NCBI GenBank assembly: GCA_034432375.1
Contig: DAOUCA010000060.1
Span: forward strand, 3,952-67,951
Length of the DNA stretch: 64,000 nt
Direction: 5' to 3'
From: JAHBVH01 sp034432375
Lineage (GTDB): Bacteria > Chloroflexota > Anaerolineae > Caldilineales > Caldilineaceae
The translations under genes and the position numbers were made by a program. Positions within the stretch are counted from its first letter, which is position 1; every line of letters begins with the position of its first letter. The notes under the pieces are model-generated. The model was not told the DNA's origin, ran no database searches, and saw nothing but the letters and a program-made list of their open reading frames with translations. Of the stretch, positions 15,960 through 23,747 are shown in pieces.

Positions 15960-16909
15960 TAGCCGCTCTCTCCTTCATAGTAGACCCAGCGATTAGCGCT
16001 TTTAAAGGTAATCCAGGTCAGCACAAAGATAAAGGCAAAGAGCAGCCAGGCCATCGCGCTGCTATAGCCCATTTTGAAATAGGTAAAGGCATTGTTATAG
16101 AGCAGGAGTGAGTAGAAGAGGGTGGACGAAGCCGGGCCGCCGCTGCCTTGCGAGAGCACAAAGGCGGTGGTGAAGTATTGAAAGGCCCCGATCATACCGA
16201 GCACGAGATTGAAGAAGATGGTCGGTGTAATCATCGGCAGCGTGACACTCCACGTTTTGCGTAGGGTGCCTGCACCATCGAGATCGGCGGCCTCATAGAG
16301 CGCAGCCGGCACATCCTGCAGCGCGGCGAGGAAGATCACCATGCTGCTGCCAAAAGCCCACAGCCCAATGATGATCAGCGCCGGCTTGGACCACGTGGGA
16401 TCGGTCAGCCAGCCCAAGGTGGGTAGCCCCAGCCTGCGCAATAGGGCGTTGAGCAAGCCAAATTGGGGGTTGAGGATCCATGCCCAAAGCATGGCCGATG
16501 CTACATCGGGCACAATGCTGGGCAGAAAAAAGATGGTGCGATAGACCGCCATGCCACGCAGCTTCATATTGAGCAATAAGGCCACGCCGAGTGCTGTGGA
16601 AAGATAGAGCGGCACCGCGATAAAGACGTAATAGAGCGTGTTGCGGACCGCCTTCCAGAAGAGCGGATCATTGGTCAGCAGGTCTTGATAGTTGGTCAAG
16701 CCAATCAACTTGGGCGGTGAAATGATATCGTAGACGGTAAAACTATAGTAAAACGAGGCCAGGATCGGGTAGAGTGTAAAGACGCTTAGCCCAACCAACC
16801 ACGGCGCGACAAAGAGCAAGCCATTGCGCAGATCACGGCGCACCGCGCGCGTCAACTGCCACGACTGCCGCCGCCCACGGTTGGTCGCAAGTTCTTGCCA
16901 GACAGCCAT
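15959..16909 (-). CDS. Sugar ABC transporter permease, MalF/CUT1 type
   Basis: This 316-residue inner-membrane protein begins with a soluble basic stretch, then LFVAPWLVGLSVFTLYPILA as the first helix. The coupling loop is ALYEAADLDGAGTLRKTWSV. It ends NRWVYYEGESG, the same type of ending as the other MalF-type permeases here. Start and stop both overlap neighbours by one base (TAATG), so three transporter proteins are made from one coupled mRNA. The cassette contains no ATPase; a shared MsiK-like ATPase elsewhere is expected from what is known of CUT1 systems. Confidence 0.93.
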   Translation of the reverse strand: MAVWQELATNRGRRQSWQLTRAVRRDLRNGLLFVAPWLVGLSVFTLYPILASFYYSFTVYDIISPPKLIGLTNYQDLLTNDPLFWKAVRNTLYYVFIAVPLYLSTALGVALLLNMKLRGMAVYRTIFFLPSIVPDVASAMLWAWILNPQFGLLNALLRRLGLPTLGWLTDPTWSKPALIIIGLWAFGSSMVIFLAALQDVPAALYEAADLDGAGTLRKTWSVTLPMITPTIFFNLVLGMIGAFQYFTTAFVLSQGSGGPASSTLFYSLLLYNNAFTYFKMGYSSAMAWLLFAFIFVLTWITFKSANRWVYYEGESG

Positions 16910-18276
16910 TACGAAGCCATCGCTTTATCTAATTCGCTCTGCACGTTGGTGGTGACTTCGTCGAGCCCTGCTTGGGCTGTCATCTCGTCGCGCACCACCA
17001 GATCATAGATGCGGCTGAGTTCATCGCTGTAGTAGCCGCTAACAGGGATGAGCGGGAAGAAGTTGGTGGCGGCGATACCGGTCTGCGAGAAGACTTCCAG
17101 GTTCGGGGCCATGCGGTTGTCGGCACCCATGTACTCGCGCAAGCCGTTTTCCCAGTCGGTGAATGCGCTTTTGATACAAGGGCCATTGAGCGTCTTATAG
17201 CCCATGAGCGCGGCCTGGTCAATAAAGGCGTAGCTGATAAAATCCCAGGCGGCATCGCGGTGGGCCGATTCTTGGGGAATGGCGTACATCCAGCCACTGA
17301 TGGCGTAGTTGGCGCGTTCGGCTTCCGTGCCGTTCACTGTGGGCCAGAAGGCGACACCGTAGTCGATGTCTGGTGAAAAATTGTCCAAGGCTTCAAAGGT
17401 CCAGAAGCCATCAAAGAAGAAGGCCGCCTGTTTGGTGGCAAAGGCGTTGCCTGCTTCGTAGGTACCCGGGCGCTGATTAAAGGCCGCCAGTTTATTGATA
17501 TCCAACTCGCTAACATAGTCGTGAAGCCATTCCAGCACATCGACATTTTCGGTTTCGTTGGCGACGATTTTGCCGCTAGCTTCATCATAGAAGCGTCCAC
17601 CATGGATAAAGGACCAATTCACCTGGTGGCCGGCGGAAGGCGCATAGCCAAGCCGTTCAATATCACCATCACTGTTTTTCTGGAGAATCTGCAACGATTG
17701 TTCAATCAGTTCTGCCGCCGTGGCGGGCGGCGCTTCGGGGTCTAGCCCAGCATCGCGCATGGCATCTTTGCTGTAGAAGAGACAAATGTAGTCGGCGCCG
17801 CCAGGCAGGGCATAGAGTTTGCCATCATAGGTGGAGCTGTCATAGATCGAAACAACAAAATCGTCGCGCGTGTGGCCGGCAGAGGTCACCAGATCCGTCA
17901 GGTCGAGCAGCGCGCCTTTGCGCCCCATCACGGCCAACGCGCCTGGGCGAATGTGCGTGCAATCCGGCGGTGTGCCGGCTGCAATGAGGGTGGTGAGCTT
18001 TGTCTGCCAATCGGGGTCAAAATTCCAGTCAACCGTTACATTGGGGTGCTCTTTGGTGTACTCGTCACCGATGACGGTCATGAGCCCGTTGTATAACTCG
18101 CCCCAATTTTCTGCCAATACGTTCAGGGTCAACTGTTCATCTGCTGCCGCTCCATTGCCTGTTTCGGCTGCGGGGGCCGCACCCGGCGCGGTGGCACAAG
18201 CGGCCAAGAGTACACTGCCTGCGGTCAGCGTGCTCATCTGCAGAAAACTCCGTCTGGACAATCGCTGGTGGTGCAT
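16909..18276 (-). CDS. Sugar-binding lipoprotein of ABC transporter (SBP family 1), Tat-exported
   Basis: This 455-residue solute-binding protein has the signal LSRRSFLQMS, with twin Arg at 8-9, and a lipobox LLAAC with C27. An Ala/Gly-rich linker follows. The mature part contains EYTKEHPNVTVDWNFDPDW and GTPPDCTHIRPG, common in family 1 binding proteins. It is the first gene of its operon. AAAAGGAG lies upstream of the ATG, and the promoter carries a perfect TTGCAAATA inverted repeat. The ligand is unknown; downstream sulfatase and oxidoreductase genes suggest an acidic or sulfated sugar. Confidence 0.92.
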   Translation of the reverse strand: MHHQRLSRRSFLQMSTLTAGSVLLAACATAPGAAPAAETGNGAAADEQLTLNVLAENWGELYNGLMTVIGDEYTKEHPNVTVDWNFDPDWQTKLTTLIAAGTPPDCTHIRPGALAVMGRKGALLDLTDLVTSAGHTRDDFVVSIYDSSTYDGKLYALPGGADYICLFYSKDAMRDAGLDPEAPPATAAELIEQSLQILQKNSDGDIERLGYAPSAGHQVNWSFIHGGRFYDEASGKIVANETENVDVLEWLHDYVSELDINKLAAFNQRPGTYEAGNAFATKQAAFFFDGFWTFEALDNFSPDIDYGVAFWPTVNGTEAERANYAISGWMYAIPQESAHRDAAWDFISYAFIDQAALMGYKTLNGPCIKSAFTDWENGLREYMGADNRMAPNLEVFSQTGIAATNFFPLIPVSGYYSDELSRIYDLVVRDEMTAQAGLDEVTTNVQSELDKAMAS

Positions 18277-18884
18277 AACCTTGTTCTCCTTTTAGGAAAA
18301 AGCCCATTATATTTTTTGCAAATAAGGTCTATTTGCAATGGGTTCTATCTTACCAAGCAGCGTCCTTGTGTGCAAATGAAAAAAATCTGGCCGTAGCTAT
18401 TCAGTCACCTGCTCCCAGCCTCCTTGCGAGCAAGGAAGAAGTCGAACTCCCCTCTTTGCTGGCGGCTTACCTTTATCCACATCTCTGCGCGCTGGAGGTG
18501 GTCACTGTTCCGGGGACGGCCCGCTGCCTTCTGAATTCCCTGTTTTGATCGCCTTACCTTAATGGCAATGAGGCTAGGGGTGGGATGAATCGTTATATCC
18601 TCCCAATTTTGCGCATATCTGTTTGTGGAGTAAGATAGGAGGCCTGTCAGGAAAGAATATTCATCTTCTGAACCATTCAGCTTGCACTCGTTTTACGATC
18701 TATCATTGTTTCATGATTTGTCATTCTGAGCGGATCTCCAAGGATCGCTATTCAGCGATGTTTACCGCGTGATAAACACTGATGGCTGAGCAGCTCTCCC
18801 AGGATAGCCAAGGGGAGACGCTTAGCGCGTGACAAACATTAAATAGCTGAATGATTCTCATTTCTGAGGAAGGTTACATCCCTA
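18277..18884. other. Intergenic region between divergent binding-protein and DUF4399 genes
   Basis: This gap of 608 bp holds the promoter/operator at 18306-18338. Positions 18721-18840 are two degenerate 60-bp tandem units that share CTGAGC and GCGTGAYAAACA at the same spacing. The rest shows no convincing gene; the open frame over 18333-18548 has no recognisable features. Confidence 0.6.
18306..18338 (-). promoter_or_regulatory. Promoter with perfect TTGCAAATA inverted repeat
   Basis: On the minus strand TATAAT lies at 18306-18311, about 30 bp before the binding-protein ATG. Directly upstream is the perfect 9-bp inverted repeat TTGCAAATA-N5-TATTTGCAA (18316-18338), where the -35 region should be. 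No good -35 hexamer exists at 17-18 nt, so the site may bind an activator, or a repressor covering the promoter. A half-site TGCAAAT lies at 18371-18377. The regulator is not identified. Confidence 0.65.
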
Positions 18885-20156
18885 ATGAAGAAAATAACCC
18901 AAGTGAAACTGATTCTGCTCTGCCTTCTCTTAATGATGGCCGTGGTAGCCTGTGGCGGCGACGATGAGGAAAGTGCCCCGGCGACGGAGGCCCCGCCCAC
19001 AGCAGCGGCAACCGTTGCGGAAGCCCCAACTACGGCCCCAACCGCGACGGCCGTGGAAGCGCCAACTGTGGAGAGCACTACGGCTGCGCAGGCTGAAGCA
19101 TCGACGTCTGTTGTAACGGACACGACCCCTATTCGCGTGGCTTTTCTCCAACCGACGATGAATGCGATCATTCCCGTGACTTCTACGGTGATCATGACCG
19201 CGACCGGTGTAATGATTGCGCCCGCCGGTGAAGTGGTCGAGGGGCAAGTCCATCTCCACATTCTGATCGACACGCCCTTTATCGAAGCTGGGCAGCCCAT
19301 TCCCAAAGATGAGACCCATCTGCACTTTGGCGACGGCTCCACAACGGCACAATTGCTGCTCACCCCTGGTTCGCACACCTTGCGCTTACAGGCTGCCGAT
19401 GGTGCCCATGTCGCCTTGGCCGGGGATGACTATCGCGATGAAATCGTCGTCAATGTAACCGATGGCGCACCAGAACAGGCCATCCGCTTTGCCATGCCCA
19501 CCGATGGCGCAACGGTGCCACCAACCTTTGACGTGGCGATGGCAGCGACAGGGTTGATGGTTGAACCAGCAGGCCCGGTCCGAGCGAATGCTGGTCACTT
19601 TCATATCCTGCTTGATACCGATTTTGTTGAGCCCGGGCAGCCAATCCCCAAAGATGAGACGCATCTGCACTTTGGCAGTGGCCAACTCACCACGACCTTG
19701 GAATTGGCACCGGGTGAGCATACGCTGCGTTTGCAGATGGCCGATGGCGCACATGTGGCCTTGGAGGGCGACCAATATCGCGACGAAATTACTGTGAACG
19801 TGGTCGAAGGCGCCCCCGCGGCACAAGTCTACTTTGTTATGCCGACCGATGGCATGACAGTGACCTCACCGGTTGATGTCAAGATGGCCGCTGTGGGGCT
19901 CTTGGTCGAACGTGCCGGTGCGGTGGTGGCGGAAGGTGCTGGCCATATGCACATCCTCGTTGACAGCGATTTTATTGCGCCAGGCGAAGCGATCCCTGCT
20001 GACGACACGCACATTCACTTTGGCGGTGGCCAACTGACTACTACACTGGATCTAACCCCGGGTGAGCACGTCCTGCGGCTACAAATGGCCAACGGTGCCC
20101 ACTTGGCGCTGGACGGTGACCAATATCGCGCTGAGATTACCGTAACGGTGGAGTAG
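18885..20156 (+). CDS. Lipoprotein with three tandem DUF4399 repeats
   Basis: This 423-residue exported lipoprotein has the signal peptide LILLCLLLMMAVVACGG with lipobox VVAC, then a long Thr/Ala/Pro linker. Three repeats follow at about residues 83-185, 187-297 and 299-423. Each repeat ends with HxHILxDxxFxxxGxxIPxDxTHxHFG, then xLTPGxHTLRLQxADGAHVALxGDxYRxEI. The His and Asp positions are conserved in all three and could bind metal. DUF4399 is usually found as a single domain of unknown function, so three in tandem is unusual. GAGGAAGG lies about 10 nt upstream. It is divergent from the second ABC operon and convergent with TauD. Confidence 0.8.
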   Translation: MKKITQVKLILLCLLLMMAVVACGGDDEESAPATEAPPTAAATVAEAPTTAPTATAVEAPTVESTTAAQAEASTSVVTDTTPIRVAFLQPTMNAIIPVTSTVIMTATGVMIAPAGEVVEGQVHLHILIDTPFIEAGQPIPKDETHLHFGDGSTTAQLLLTPGSHTLRLQAADGAHVALAGDDYRDEIVVNVTDGAPEQAIRFAMPTDGATVPPTFDVAMAATGLMVEPAGPVRANAGHFHILLDTDFVEPGQPIPKDETHLHFGSGQLTTTLELAPGEHTLRLQMADGAHVALEGDQYRDEITVNVVEGAPAAQVYFVMPTDGMTVTSPVDVKMAAVGLLVERAGAVVAEGAGHMHILVDSDFIAPGEAIPADDTHIHFGGGQLTTTLDLTPGEHVLRLQMANGAHLALDGDQYRAEITVTVE

Positions 20157-20202
20157 CAGATGACAGGTGTGTGAGGTATATCACCTTGCGACCTTGCGAC
20201 CT

Positions 20203-21012
20203 TTATACCGTACACCGCCCCAACATCTGCGTTCGCCACATCAACCGCCGCTGATCTTGGGGAAAGCCATCGCGGCGGTGCAGGGTGCAGCGGTTGTCCC
20301 ACATGATCAGATCGCCGGGCTGCCAGTGGTGACCCCAGACAAAGCGTTCTTCCGTTGCATGGTGATAGAGCTGATCGAGCAAGGCGCGCCCCGCGTCATC
20401 GGGCAAGCCGGTAATGCGCTGTGCCGCGTTGGGACTCAGAAAGAGCGTCTTGCGGCCTGTCTCTGGATGGGTGCAGACGAGCGGGTGGATCGGCGGTGTC
20501 GGTGGATTGTAGGCTGGGTTGTTGTGGACATAGACAACGCCCAAGTTGGCGATCTGTGGCTTTGTCGCTTCATCCAACGCTTCATACGCGGCATAGCCAC
20601 TGCTCCAATAGGTGTCGCCCCCGTGACTTGGTGTCTCCACACAATAGAGCAGTGAGATCGAGCCGGGTGTATGTAGAAAGACCAGATCGGCGTGGAAGGT
20701 GAGTTCGGCATTGCCCAACGCGCCCACGGCTTTGCCCTTTTCTTCGATGTTGGAGATGATCGTGATCTCCGGCTGTTCCGGGTCCCGGTCGCGCGTATTG
20801 GTCGGGTGGGGCACCGGCTCGCCGAAGTAGCGGCTAAACGCTACCTGTTCTGCTTTGCTCAGTTGCTGCCCCCGAAAGCGCAAGACGGCGTGGGTGTGAA
20901 ACGCGTTACGGATCTGTGCAACGGTCTCCGCTGTCAGTGGTTTACGCAAATCAACGCCGGCCACATCCGCGCCCAACGCTGCCTCTGTCGGTACAATCTC
21001 TATCCCAGCCAT
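20203..21012 (-). CDS. TauD/TfdA family Fe(II)/2-oxoglutarate dioxygenase
   Basis: This 269-residue protein shows iron ligands H107 and D109 in LTFHADLVF and H245 in CTLHRRDGF, with 2-oxoglutarate-binding Arg in RRLMWRTQMLG. VLRFRGQQLSKAEQVAFSRY is the typical N-terminal TauD segment. TauD enzymes release sulfite from taurine or act on other sulfonates, herbicides or hydroxy acids, so a role in sulfur release would fit the sulfatase-rich surroundings, but this is not shown. GGAGG lies close to the ATG at 21012. It is the last gene of the minus-strand run. Confidence 0.9.
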   Translation of the reverse strand: MAGIEIVPTEAALGADVAGVDLRKPLTAETVAQIRNAFHTHAVLRFRGQQLSKAEQVAFSRYFGEPVPHPTNTRDRDPEQPEITIISNIEEKGKAVGALGNAELTFHADLVFLHTPGSISLLYCVETPSHGGDTYWSSGYAAYEALDEATKPQIANLGVVYVHNNPAYNPPTPPIHPLVCTHPETGRKTLFLSPNAAQRITGLPDDAGRALLDQLYHHATEERFVWGHHWQPGDLIMWDNRCTLHRRDGFPQDQRRLMWRTQMLGRCTV

Positions 21013-21070
21013 CAATCCTCCTCTTTTCCTTTTCTCCCAATTCCATTCTATTACCGGGTCATAAACAACC

Positions 21071-21355
21071 TCACGCTGTACCCGTCATCCGTGCCCAAAG
21101 CGCTGGAAAGTCGGCAAAGGTCAGCAGGCAGTAATCTACGTAGATTTTATCCGAAAGCGCAAATGTTTCCCCCAGCTTGCTAAACACCTTCGTTTGGGGC
21201 TGGATAATAGAGTTTTCCCGCACAAACGCAGTGACAAAGGCGACGCCGTCGATGTCGCTATCCGCCAAAAACTCATCAAACAGTGATTGGCCACAGCGGT
21301 GAAGGCTGGTAACTTTGTCGTGGAGTGTGCCATCAAGGTCAAAAAGTACCTTCAT
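21071..21355 (-). pseudogene. HAD-like phosphatase fragment (N-terminal third)
   Basis: The frame encodes 94 residues starting MKVLFDLDGTLHD, which is HAD motif I with the nucleophile Asp and the acid/base Asp. It continues into part of a cap domain (LFDEFLADSDIDGVAFVTAF) and then stops after WARMTGTA. HAD motifs II, III and IV are absent, whereas full phosphatases of this type are usually over 200 residues. It overlaps the stop region of the DUF3604 gene. It is most likely a truncated remnant; a short functional protein is less likely. Confidence 0.6.
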
Positions 21356-21357
21356 GT

Positions 21358-23553
21358 TCAACACGTTGTGTCCTCGGATGGCTTAACATAAATCGGACTC
21401 GCCCACGCCATGTGTCCATCCACCTGCACCACCTTTACAAAGTAGGGCGTTGTCTGGTCTGTTGGCGGAACAGTGGTGCAATCCAGCGCCAACGCCACCT
21501 GAGTCACTGCTTCGGGGTAGCGTTCAATCACCAATGTCATGTCAACCCCACCGCAATCTACCCGCACCACACGGTTTTCGCCAACTAAATCTGCCAGGTA
21601 AACCGTCTGCTCAACTATCGGTGATGTAAAGGTGACCGTCCCGCTCCTTGCCTGATCAAGCAGGAGATCGCTGCCGTCGGTGTCGCCGGTGGTGCTGCTT
21701 TTGAAGTGGACTTCGTGTGGGGTGTGGCTGATGATGCCATCGGTGGCGGCGTCAAATTGAAACGGAGTGGCGCTCAGGATGGTTGCGCCCTCGACGCGAA
21801 TTATCCCGTCCCAAGTGACACGGCGGCCGCGCCCGCGGATACGGCTACCGGACCAGCGGATGCGGATGCGGCGGGAGTCGTCGCAATTGGCAAATGCGGC
21901 GGATTGGAGCTGTTGAATCGGCTCCTTGCCCTGGTAGAGCGTGAGCGATTCAATCGGCGCTGTACCTTGGACGGTGGCTGCAATCTGCAGCGGTCCATCT
22001 GCGGTGATCACCGACCCCATTGGTTGGCCGTTGACCGTGAAATCGAGATCGATGCGCGGGCCGGTGGTGCCATAGCAGCGGCGGTTTTTGAGGACATCGA
22101 AGACGCTGTTGCGCGTGAGCGATTTGGTCAACACGCAGGTCAAGCCGTTGGCGATGCCGAATTCACCCGCGCCCGGTCCCTCGGCCCCCGGTCGCCCCTT
22201 GTGGCCATCGCTGTTACACATAATGCCGACAGTGTAACCCATGTCGAAAGCATCCCAGAGCAGCCACTCAAAGACCCCCCAACAGGAGACCACCTCGACG
22301 AGCGGGCCCAACTCTTGGTCAAAGTAGCGGCGAATATCGGCGTAGCGGCCACCGACATGCGCGGCGAGCAGCACGTCGGCGGGAGCAACCTGCTGGCGTA
22401 GTTTGGCAAAGAGCACATCTGCGGGGTGGGCGGGCGTGAGGTCATCCTCCGGGGTGTCGGGGATCTGCCAGTGGCTGGAGCGCAGGATCGGCTGTCCTTC
22501 TTCCCGATAAATCACATTGCGGTCGCCGCCGGCAGTGGTGTTGGCGGACCATTCGTAGCCCGGAAAGACGACAAAGCGGCCATCTTCGTGAAACTCGTGC
22601 ACCACATCGTTGAGCCGCTGCCAATCCGCATCGGTCATCTGAAAGTCATTGCCCTGATGGCTGGTAAAGTCGAGGCGGGCCACATCGCGGCCAAAGGTAA
22701 AGTACTCCACTTCCGTACCGGTGCCGACGGTGGCGTCGGTCTGCGCGTGGAGATCGCCCCAGTAGCGCTGCAAAGGCTGTAGCTTCGCATAGACAGTGAT
22801 AGGGTTACTGCGGCAGGTGAATGTCTGCCCCGTAATGGTGCATCCCGCCACGACATAACCACTACCCGGCGTGGTCAACGTGAGCACCGTCCCATGCAGC
22901 ACACCTGCTGCGTCCCCCTCCCACGTCAACGTTGGGGCGGTGACGACAACCGGGTTGCCCCACCGATCTTGCCCTTTGACAAAAATCTCAACCGCTTCAC
23001 CGACAACCGTCTGTGTTGGCACAATGCAGATCAACTCGACCGGTGCGCCCGACACCACTGGAAAGATCGGCGAGGTAGGTAACCGGCGCACAACGCTCGC
23101 ATTCGTGGGATCGACCAGCAACCGAAATTCGTGGGCGCTCTCCTGAAAGGTCTGCGCACGGATGCCGGGCGACCCCTGGCTGCGGTCGCCGAGGGTGAGG
23201 GTGATGATCTCACCGGGGGCGAGGCTGCCGTCGTAGACATCAATGACCAGGCACTTCATCCACGGCCGTTCGTGTGCCTTGGCGTGGTAGTAGGGACGCA
23301 ATTTGGCTGCGCCACTAGTGGTGACGGTGCTGTAGCCGGGGTCCGTGGGGCGGTCGAATTGCGGGATCTCCCAGTCGCTGGCAAAGCGTTGGCTGAGTTT
23401 GAGCGTCGCCCCTTCATCAAGGCCATAGCTGCCGACCGTGTAGGTCAGCGTCCACGTGCCGATGCTGCCGGCCATCACCGGGCCGGGTGGGTCGAGGGTA
23501 ACGGTGCCGAGTCTATGAGAAATGAGGCTGGGGGAGATGAGATCGGGTGTCAT
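21358..23553 (-). CDS. DUF3604 domain protein
   Basis: This 731-residue protein has beta-rich N-terminal parts, and YWGDLHAQTDATVGTG near residue 290 begins a PHP-like metal-binding fold typical of DUF3604. Further marks are LDFTSHQGNDFQMTDADW, VFPGYEWSANTT, GIMCNSDGHKGRPG and RCYGTTGPRIDLDF. His and Asp clusters at these places suggest a metal-dependent hydrolase. No signal peptide is seen. DUF3604 proteins are commonly found beside sulfatases and carbohydrate enzymes, but the reaction is not established. GGAG lies 8 nt upstream of the ATG. Confidence 0.85.
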   Translation of the reverse strand: MTPDLISPSLISHRLGTVTLDPPGPVMAGSIGTWTLTYTVGSYGLDEGATLKLSQRFASDWEIPQFDRPTDPGYSTVTTSGAAKLRPYYHAKAHERPWMKCLVIDVYDGSLAPGEIITLTLGDRSQGSPGIRAQTFQESAHEFRLLVDPTNASVVRRLPTSPIFPVVSGAPVELICIVPTQTVVGEAVEIFVKGQDRWGNPVVVTAPTLTWEGDAAGVLHGTVLTLTTPGSGYVVAGCTITGQTFTCRSNPITVYAKLQPLQRYWGDLHAQTDATVGTGTEVEYFTFGRDVARLDFTSHQGNDFQMTDADWQRLNDVVHEFHEDGRFVVFPGYEWSANTTAGGDRNVIYREEGQPILRSSHWQIPDTPEDDLTPAHPADVLFAKLRQQVAPADVLLAAHVGGRYADIRRYFDQELGPLVEVVSCWGVFEWLLWDAFDMGYTVGIMCNSDGHKGRPGAEGPGAGEFGIANGLTCVLTKSLTRNSVFDVLKNRRCYGTTGPRIDLDFTVNGQPMGSVITADGPLQIAATVQGTAPIESLTLYQGKEPIQQLQSAAFANCDDSRRIRIRWSGSRIRGRGRRVTWDGIIRVEGATILSATPFQFDAATDGIISHTPHEVHFKSSTTGDTDGSDLLLDQARSGTVTFTSPIVEQTVYLADLVGENRVVRVDCGGVDMTLVIERYPEAVTQVALALDCTTVPPTDQTTPYFVKVVQVDGHMAWASPIYVKPSEDTTC

Positions 23554-23607
23554 GGTGTATGCTCCGTGTCCCTGGGGTGGCGTGTTCTGTGAAGTAAGTT
23601 GTGAGAG

Positions 23608-23695
23608 GTTACAGCGCCCTCACCCCCGGCCCCTCTCCCGCTTGCGAGAGAGGGGAGCATGGTTCCCTTCTCCCACAGGTGGGAGAAGGGTTAGG
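23608..23695. repeat. CCCTCTCCCGCTTGCGAGAG hairpin in the DUF3604/PL26 gap
   Basis: The gap between the two genes contains CCCTCTCCCGCTTGCGAGAG and CTTCTCCCACAGGTGGGAGA, two short self-complementary GC-rich words within CACCCCCGGCCCC-type sequence. This resembles a widely seen intergenic repeat. No coding signal is present. Confidence 0.5.
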
Positions 23696-23747
23696 GATGA
23701 GGGCCGCCCCCTGTCGAACCTTATCTGACACAACATTCGTCGCGTTC

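Noticed and set aside
22426..23592. Plus-strand open frames within the DUF3604 gene
   Set aside because: They mirror codon bias of the real minus-strand gene and show no protein-like motifs or ribosome-binding sites.
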